Source of the DNA: Fratercula arctica
Lineage: Eukaryota; Chordata; Aves; Charadriiformes; Alcidae
Direction: 5' to 3'
Length of the DNA: 64,000 nt
Assembly (NCBI GenBank): GCA_947846985.1
Contig: CANTUZ010000001.1
Coordinates: 118,205,757-118,269,756 of the forward strand
The notes under the pieces were generated by a model, which worked only from the letters and a program-made list of their open reading frames with translations, ran no database searches and was not told where the DNA came from. The translations under genes were made by a program, and so were the position numbers. Positions 54,881 through 64,000 of the stretch are shown here, piece after piece (within the stretch, counting starts at the first letter, position 1; every line of letters begins with the position of its first letter).

Positions 54881-57800
54881 AATTCCCAGGATTTAGGAAC
54901 TGCAAGTCCATTTCTTAAAACTCACTACATTGACCTTCATGGTGGCAGTCCATACACCTTATCTGTGAGCCTTTCCCAAGGGAGCCAGCTGTCCTCTGCC
55001 CCCAGCAGCTCCTGCACGGGCCACGTGTGCTCAGGAGACAAATGCCTCCACACAGCCACACTCCTACACAGCTCGCTTTCAGCTGTGGCCACCCTGCCCC
55101 TGCTTAATAACGGCTCCATCAACATCCAGCAATAAAACGCACTTAATAACAAACAGCCGAGGAGGATTAATAGCTGCTTTGCTACAGTTCCAGCAGCTCC
55201 TGCCAAAGCTGAGCCACTTCAGGAACGCTGCCTCAGAGCGAAAGCTCCCACAACAAGGAAGCAAAGTACACTTTGGCTTATGAACATGAGTCCGAGTTTT
55301 GTTTACTCCATCTTATCTTTCCTCAGGCAAGGCCTAAACCTTCCACTGCAGTCCCTTAATGCAATCTAGCAACCAAATCCACCTGGCTACAGCTCAAACT
55401 CTTGCTTTTCAGTAGCAAAACCTTCTCCAGCTGCTCGTTCTGTGAGGACCCAGCTGTAGCCCATCTTCCCAAATACCCTTCTAAGGCAGGGGGAATCCAA
55501 GAAATGCTGCTTTGATTTAACTCCACCACCAGAACTGCGGCACGGTGTTTGATTCTTCTGAGCTGTTGTGGTAGATCAGGGAAAATGACCTCTCCACAGG
55601 ATGCTAGGAGATGATGATCGCTCCTGGCACAGGCACAGATTCCCCTGATATCCCACTTAAGTCCTTCTGAACTGCTACGGCTACCTGAAGTATTGATTTT
55701 TCCTCCCTGTGTGAAAAGCTTTTCTATTCACTTGGAAAACCAATGTTGCCATGGTACCCAAGCACTTTAAAGCCAGACCTGCATTTATGTGACTGTTTTC
55801 CTGTGAGATGGGGAAGTGGTTTTGTCCCCGTTTCACCAAGGGCCAAACCCGGGTCGGGTGCCCAGCAGCTCAGGGGGTTTAAAGGCCCATCCATGGGGGG
55901 AGGCACTCCAGCATCTTTAAGCGCCTGGTGATTGCAGCATCTCTTGGGTTGCGTGTTGGAAAGAGCTGGAAGCAGCAGAGCTACCCTCCCATCGGCATTA
56001 TGTGTGGGAGCTAACACAAAGAAACTTAGTATGAATTGTTGACTCATGATGACACTGATGCAAAAGCTTCTCCTAAAAAACAATCCCTGCTCATTTGTGT
56101 CCTCTTTTTTCTGTGCCTCAACAAGAAATGAAACATTTAGCTGATTTTTGTGCAAACACAAAAGCTTTCATCCACCTCCTACCTCTCCTATCTTTATTGT
56201 CATGATAACAACGCATATCCTTTCTGCAAATCCAGTTTGGAAATACGCGGCAGTCATCGGTCTGTCTCTTCGAGCCCCCTCAGGGCACGTGCCTGGGGGT
56301 ACCTGCTCCTTCCCTCCAGCACTGCCTCCCCCCTCGCCCGGCCAGCCTGGCCATGCAGATCCTCGGACCAGAGACCAGAGCCTGCTCCTGCCTTTCTGGA
56401 CATTGCTTCTTCTCAAGCGAGACATAAGCATTAACCCCGCCACGCCGTCTGCAGAGCACTGGCTCACGAGAGCACAGGATTTACTCCCACTCAATAGCGG
56501 AGTAACATTTCTACCAAAGCGAGCCACTTAACAGAAATTTCATTAGGGAGAAAGGTCGCCTCCCTAATTTCCTCTATAAATCCAATAGGACTACCGACAA
56601 ATGTATTTCTGCATCTGAGAAATGGCATTATAACTTTATTTGAATGTCACAGCATCGTGCACTGTGCTGTCACATGAACACTGCAAGATGAGAGTAGAAA
56701 AATTTCCTTCCACTCAAGGCTGTGATTTTCCCCCTATAGTAATAGTTAATATCTTTTTTTTTTTATCACCACCCCCCCCTCCCCCCCATTTTACCTCGTG
56801 GTTTTCTATTGCTTGAGCTTAGTCACAGAACTGTGATGTTTGTGTTTTGGAGATGCAGGTGGGAAGAACAACCTCCGTGAAGTTTAAACAGGTAAATCTG
56901 TTTGTTAGAACGGGGAGAGGTGGCTGCCAGCTCATGTTTTCCCAGCAATCGCTTGTGCCGCCTTCGTGCCCGTGTCACTTGCCTTTTCTGCAGGACGGTT
57001 TCCCACAGAGAGGGAAAACACATGTTTCCAGTCAAGAGCACACTGTGCGTGAAACACGTGCCGACAAAAATGCCTGTTCCTCTCCTTGTCTGTTTGGGGA
57101 TCGCCTTAAATTTAAGGTGTCACAGATTGTTTGCTTTGGTAGCTTATGCATGCATTACAAAATCATCTTTTATGTTTCTTTTTAAGTTTATGGAAGACAA
57201 AATAACTAGAGGGGGGGTCTGTGAACACATACTCACATGCTGCTTTGGTAGCCCCCCGCTCCCCAGCTCAGGAACTGCTGTGGCAGTCACAGAAGGGGCT
57301 TGGAGTAGATGGCTGAATTTGTTTCACCTGAAGGTGCTCACTTCCCTTCTCAACATACTTAAAGCTTATTTCTAGTTAGGAGACATTACCATATCACTGA
57401 TCCTATTAATGCCTGAGTTGTTCAAGCTGTGACTATAAAACAAGTATTAGCCCTGCTTTTGTGAAAGAGAAACAAATCCAAACAATGCAGCCGGAGCCAA
57501 ACGCAATTGATTACAGACATAGAAATGAACTTCTGACACCCCAAGTCCTCACCCTTCCTCCCTGGGGGCTCTGCTTTGGCCCAAGCAGTTAGTCAAAGGT
57601 GGCAGCTTGGTCTGAGCGCGCTGTGGCTGGAGGGTGACCAGCCCACGGGGGCAGCTCGCAGGTTTTGGGGAAGGGTCGGCCGGTGCCCGTTGATGCAGCA
57701 GCCCCTTCTCCTCGCTCCCCTGCAGAGCCTGGGGGGATCCTGTCAGAAGAGGCACCTGCAAAGTGGTGCCTCGGACAAATTTACTGAATAGCGAAGCCAC

Positions 57801-60800
57801 TTCATGCTGTTCGCCTCCATTAACTTTTGTATAAAACACATCCCGTTTTGTTAGCCTAATAGTCCTCAAGCTCCAGCTCAATTGAACTGGCTGAACTTAG
57901 TATTGACTTTCTGCTCAGTGTATTTTCTTTTTGTTCTCCTTATAAATGGGGATAAACTTGGATTCCATGCTCATGTATGTGGTTCGTCCTCGCTCACACA
58001 CCTATTGAGCATCCTTTCGGAAGGCCGTTAGATGCCACCTTAATGTTAAAAAGAAATTAATAAACAATTGTCCATAATGAGGTCACGGTCACCTTCATGA
58101 AGGCAGATAAATGTCATTTACATTCCTGCAAGTACGGCAAACACAAGGGAGGCAATGTTTAAGGTGTTCCCGGTCCAGCCTGCTATAATGGGGCTTCCTC
58201 TGCTACAGCTGTTGAGGGAGAGGATATTTAAAGCACTTTCTCACAAAAATATTTTATTTTGTTTTTAAGGGGGGATAGCTGGCCAAGCTACAGCCAGGTT
58301 TCAAAAAAGGATTATAGGCGGCGTGTGAGGGGTCTTATCTTAGCTCGTACTTGCGGTCAAACTGAGTCCACAGCCTGAAGTGAGCTGTTGTTCGTCATCC
58401 GCAGAGGGAACCAACTCTCCCCTACGCATTAGAGAGCCCCTCAGCAAGAAGGGGAACCACACGCCCACCCCCTCCCAAGCACAGGCTTACCCCATACCCT
58501 TCAGTATGTGTTCAAAGCTCCTCCTCTCTCTATTCTAATGCATATCAAGGCTTTTAGTAGTAAAATTGCAGAAGGTTGTCATAGAAATTAATTAGGCTTC
58601 TGGGAGACCTGCATAAGTGCTTTTGACATAGTAGAAGCAAACTTAGAATGGTTTATTGTTAATAAAAGAAAAAGTTATAATATTCCCTGCTAACTTGGTT
58701 ACTAAACTAGCCTGCTACAATATTAATTTACTTCTTAGCTTAAGATGTTTGTAAACTTGGTAGTAAGGATGTTTTAATAGAAGGATGTTAGTAGGCCAGA
58801 GCATGTTAATATTTAATTAATAATAACATTAATATTTCTATATCCATCAAAGGGGAATATGTAAGGCTAAGGTTAGCTCACAGAATACTTCACAGCATCT
58901 TCTGCCAGCTGTTAACAGCTAATTCGATGGTTTAAGGAAAGGAAAGAATGCATTGTGTGCCTGGGGAGGGGTTACCAAAGATAAACTCCTGGGGATTAAC
59001 CTTTTCAGTTGTTGTTGCCACGCTAAACAGGTCCTGTGTCCGCAGCCACAGGTACAGATTTTCTTCCCTGGAGCACTCAGCTGTTGCTGCTAATAGAGTT
59101 TGTTAAAATTATCACGTTGGGTTTGTTGGTTTTTTTCGGTTGTTCAAGCACACAGTGTTTTCTGTAACTTCAATGAGGCTGTTAGAATGCCAAACCTAAT
59201 GAAAGCACATTTAATTAGGGAACACAGCTTTGATGAAAGAACATTTAACTGGGGCATGGCCTTTCTTCTGCTGGGATGTGCCCTACTACAACAATGGCAA
59301 TGCTGATGGAGAAGGAAGGGCAGGGACTGGAGAAAGAGGCTGGGCTCCAGTGCTCTCTCTGAGTAGCCTCTTCTTTTGCTGCTGTCAGAGGCAGAGCGCT
59401 GGGCTGGATGGACCACGGCTCTGACCAGCAGGGCTGTCTGCTCTTCTGAGTCAGCCACACCAATGGCTAGGACCTGAATTTGCCCAGGTCTCCTCTGCTG
59501 GCTGCAAGGTCAGGGAGAAAATTTGGCAGAGAAGGCGGGCAGGTGGGATCAGGCGTACAGAAAGCGAGGAAGCTACCCTAGGAATGCAATTGGCACATGA
59601 CGCTTAAAACTAGTGTTTCCCGAAAGACATGCAGAATGGCAATTCTGCAGGCAAAGGGAGGGGGTAGACCCAGGTGACCCAGCTCAGGTCCGGGCCCTGC
59701 AGGCTGCGTCCCCCGCGTGGGTGGTGTGGGGCAGAGGGCTCAGGCTGTGATCTCTCAGCCCTCTTACCTGCAAGGCAGTTCTTCCAGCTCCCTTCGTCCA
59801 GCCGTTTTGTCTGCTGTGGCTGTGACTTTCTAGTCTCTGTTGTCGCAAGACAATTGCTATTTACATTCACAAAGGTGAAATTTCTGGCGGCAGTCGTTTA
59901 TCATTCCTCAAGCCCAGAGAAGTTCAGGGATTTTGGCTTTTTATCTTAATCAGATCAATTTTTTTTAGTAAGAAAAACTGCTTTTCTCTTCACATCACCT
60001 AATGTAATACCCAGGGAGAAGGTACGTGTTATGCTTTGCACTGAGCTAATGCCCCACCACAGCTGAAAGGTGAGCTCCTGCCCCAGATGCACCATCTGGG
60101 GTGGTCATCTAATCCTGTACTGAGCTAATTCACCTAAGTAACAGAAAAATAGCCCTAAACAGGTAGTAAACACGAAAAATAAAGTGCTCAGCGAGAGAAC
60201 AGTGGCGGAGCCAAGATGCACTGTCAGGTGTAAGAGGAGCTTCAAGTGGGGGCAGGACCTTTTCAGTGGCAGCTGCTGTAGATTCCCTCAGCCCCAACCA
60301 CGTAACCTGACCTTCACATCGCTTCTCGCTTGCTGTGCTCCACAGTGCTTCAGCAAAGCTTGACTGAAGTGGGGAGGCGTTACTCCCATCCTTCTCCTGG
60401 CACGGAGGACAGAGATTCACCTGAGCTGGGGGAATCCTCCCTTCAGTTTACCCCATGGTAGAAACTTCTGAAGCCACATCAATCGCTGGCTCCAGGGCTA
60501 CTTAGTGGACAACTATCTGCCACCATGTGTCACTAGGTTCAGACTCGGGCAGAAGTCACCCCTACCTATGTATGTAGGCACTCAGACAGCTGTCAGAACA
60601 GATTACCCTTCATTTTGTTACCTGCCCCAATATTACATTTTCAGGCCTTTTAGGAAGCCTGTCATGAATTTAAAAAAAAAAGCCCAGACAGTTCAGTTAC
60701 CATGTTTCCCATCCTACTTGCCTGACGGGAAGAAGTGATTGGGGTTTACGAGTGAAGCCTGCGGAGACAGTTAATGGGAAGAAAACCCTGCAGAGAAACT

Positions 60801-61219
60801 AGCATGTATCCCCCAAGTGTATATGTGCCACACAGCCAGGAGTCAACCCACGCTCTCTAGCTGGTGAACCTGCTCTGGTAAGCTTCTGCGGACAGATGAC
60901 TGTGCCAGCAAGCAGTTCTTCTGTGGTGTCTCCAGCCAACTGTCCCCAAATGAACTACTAGCTGCATTTACAGCCCATCACAGGTGAGCAGAACAGATTA
61001 TTTGAATTTGACCTGTGGGTGTTTTCCAAGTCAGAAGCATTCTGGCACATTTCTTCTATTTCTTCCTTTGCATTTAAAACACACCTTGTTTTGCAGCATT
61101 TTGTCCGCTATAATATCAACTACCACAAGCTATAGCTTGTTCTCACCTCTGTCTGACAGATTGTCCTGTCATGGTGAAGAATGCCCCCAGTTTGAAGACT
61201 CACCTGCTGCTGAGAGTAC
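54881..61219. other. TAGLN3-TMPRSS7 intergenic, right part
   Basis: No gene recognised. GC-rich patches occur at about 54950-55260, 56240-56480 and 57540-57780. A stretch at 57950-58180 is rich in transcription-factor-like motifs. Frames such as 56902-57375 (157 codons) have no recognisable domain. Confidence 0.5.
59300..59450 (+). repeat. Possible old SINE/LINE 3'-end remnant
   Basis: The motif GCTGGGCTGGATGGACCACG followed by GCTCTGACCAGCAGGGCT resembles the shared 3' end of old amniote retroposons (GGCTAGATGGACC...GTCTGACCCAGTATGG). Family and limits are unknown. Confidence 0.4.
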
Positions 61220-61640
61220 TGGGTTTGGCTGGGATGGAGCTCAGCTTTCTCCCCAGCAGCCCGTAGGGTGCTGTGCTTTGGATCTGTGACCAAAGCAGTG
61301 TCGATAACACACCGGTGTGGTGGCTATTGCTAAACAGTGCCCGCACAGTGTCGGGGTCTTCTTTTCTCATTCTGCCCCCACAGCTAGGGGTAGGCAAGAA
61401 GCTGGGAGGGGGCACAGTTGGGACAGCTGATCCCAATTGACTAAAGGGATATCCCATATATAAGGCACCATGATCAGCAACAAAAGCTCATGCTCAGGCC
61501 CTGCTTTCCAGGAAGTGGCTAAATGTCTGCCTGCCAATGGGAAGTAGTGAATTAATTCCTTATTTTGCTTTGTTTTCACGTACAGCTTTTGCTTCCTCTA
61601 TTCAACTGGTTTTATCTCGATCCACAAGTTTGCCACTTGC
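61220..61640 (+). mobile_element. Solo LTR of an avian ERVL-type endogenous retrovirus, near TAGLN3 3' end
   Basis: Begins TGGGTTTGGCTGGGATGGAG and continues with GTGTCGATAACACAC, AAGAAGCTGGGAGG, GGGACAGCTGATCCCAATTG and GGGATATCCCATATATAAGG (TATA-like, near 61455), then TTTTGCTTCCTCTATTCAAC and TTTATCTCGATCCACAAG. This order is that of avian ERVL LTRs. It lies antisense to TAGLN3, about 700 bp after its stop. The right end is approximate. Confidence 0.75.
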
Positions 61641-61939
61641 AGTCAACTCAGCACACTAAGTCAAGGGAAATCTGAGCTAAATTGGGTGGGAGTAGATGAA
61701 GCAGACTCAGTGGATATCTTCTTATTAGGAAAATACATCGGGTGTGCCTTTAGACAAACACTAAATGGAACATGTAAGAGAGACTGTAAACACTACAGCA
61801 AGGAGTCACTCAGAGGGGACTCTGGGTTAGAGATGAGACAGATCGACCATTCAAAACATTTAGCTCCTCAGAACTGTACCAAGTGGTTGTTGGTTTTAAT
61901 TGCTTTTAGCTCCTTTAAATAACCAGTCTAAGAGGTGTC

Positions 61940-61956
61940 TTTATTTTGCCTTTATT
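61940..61956 (-). promoter_or_regulatory. Candidate TAGLN3 polyadenylation signals (two AATAAA)
   Basis: Two minus-strand AATAAA hexamers (61940-61945 and 61951-61956) lie about 390-400 nt after the TAGLN3 stop codon, a plausible 3' UTR end. Confidence 0.45.
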
Positions 61957-62341
61957 CTTAGGTCAAACAATATCATCACTGAATCGAAGAACGAGGTTAC
62001 TGGTTGAAATACAAGTGCAGTGTGAGACAAATATGGAAGATAACACTTTGCAAATAAATTAATACAGAATAATTGTCATTGCATAGTTCAGAAGTGAAAT
62101 GTAGGAGGCAGCAGTGCGCACGTGCTGTGAACTGACACACACCACCACAAAAACCCAAGTTCCTAGATGAACTCTTGCAGCTGCAAATAAAACAAACCAA
62201 ACCAAAGATATCTGAAACCGTAGAGAGCATTAACTATTAAAAACCCAGCAGAAAGGGAACTAATGAGCTTTTTTTTTTTTCCTTTTTTTTTAAACAGACC
62301 ATGCTGCAGAAGGAGTGTTTTCTCTACAGGCAGAGATGCTT

Positions 62342-64000
<1,659 letters not shown>

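Noticed and set aside
54937..55206. Minus-strand frame next to the long CR1 as the CR1 5' end or a small membrane protein
   Set aside because: It has one hydrophobic stretch but no clear CR1 ORF1 similarity; I could not decide, so the CR1 boundary was set before it.
56902..57375. 157-codon plus-strand frame in the intergenic region
   Set aside because: No domain, no similarity and no conserved splice sites; overlapping frames are equally open.

Overview
This window is vertebrate, and almost certainly avian, DNA. Short coding exons with GT/AG introns are scattered through AT-rich sequence. The interspersed repeats are CR1 LINEs in the avian style (3' ends built on an ATTCTATGATTCT-like repeat) and two LTRs that resemble avian ERVL solo LTRs. 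There are no bacterial features. Every recognisable gene is on the minus strand. Gene names and repeat families rest on recalled family knowledge; no database search was run. LAYOUT, in transcription order (right to left): (1) 62342-62483 is the last coding exon of TAGLN3 (transgelin-3/NP25); the rest of that gene lies beyond the right edge. (2) 42425-62341 is about 20 kb of intergenic DNA. It holds a 3.5-kb broken CR1 (51348-54880), two solo LTRs (about 44.2-44.8 kb and 61.2-61.6 kb) and several stretches that look like conserved non-coding DNA. (3) 9501-42424 is a complete TMPRSS7 (matriptase-3) gene. I assembled 18 coding exons by hand. They join in phase into 828 codons (827 residues plus stop) encoding a short cytosolic tail, a signal-anchor, SEA, CUB, CUB, three LDLRa modules and a trypsin-like protease with an intact triad. 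(4) Only 1.9 kb further on, 292-7633 is the 5' part of a second type II transmembrane protease-family gene. It has a cytosolic tail, a transmembrane segment, SEA and CUB1 over eight exons, then runs off the left edge. Its eight exons match TMPRSS7 exons 1-8 in order, in intron phase at every junction and almost in length (two are identical: 68 nt and 39 nt). The pair is therefore an ancient head-to-tail tandem duplication. MAIN POINT: in mammals, as I recall it, the gene just downstream of TMPRSS7 is C3orf52 (TTMP), a small membrane protein with no protease. Here the same slot holds a matriptase-like gene that goes on into CUB domains. This suggests that C3orf52 may be the shortened descendant of a full protease gene kept in birds. 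The bird gene could itself make a C3orf52-like short product by reading through its SEA-exon donor to a nearby stop. FUNCTION: TMPRSS7 and its neighbour should both be type II single-pass proteins with extracellular stems, and TMPRSS7 should be a trypsin-like zymogen cut after Arg589. TAGLN3 is an unrelated cytoskeletal neighbour. Introns carry several CR1 fragments, most in the same orientation as the genes, and many homopolymer tracts, including a run of 27 G.
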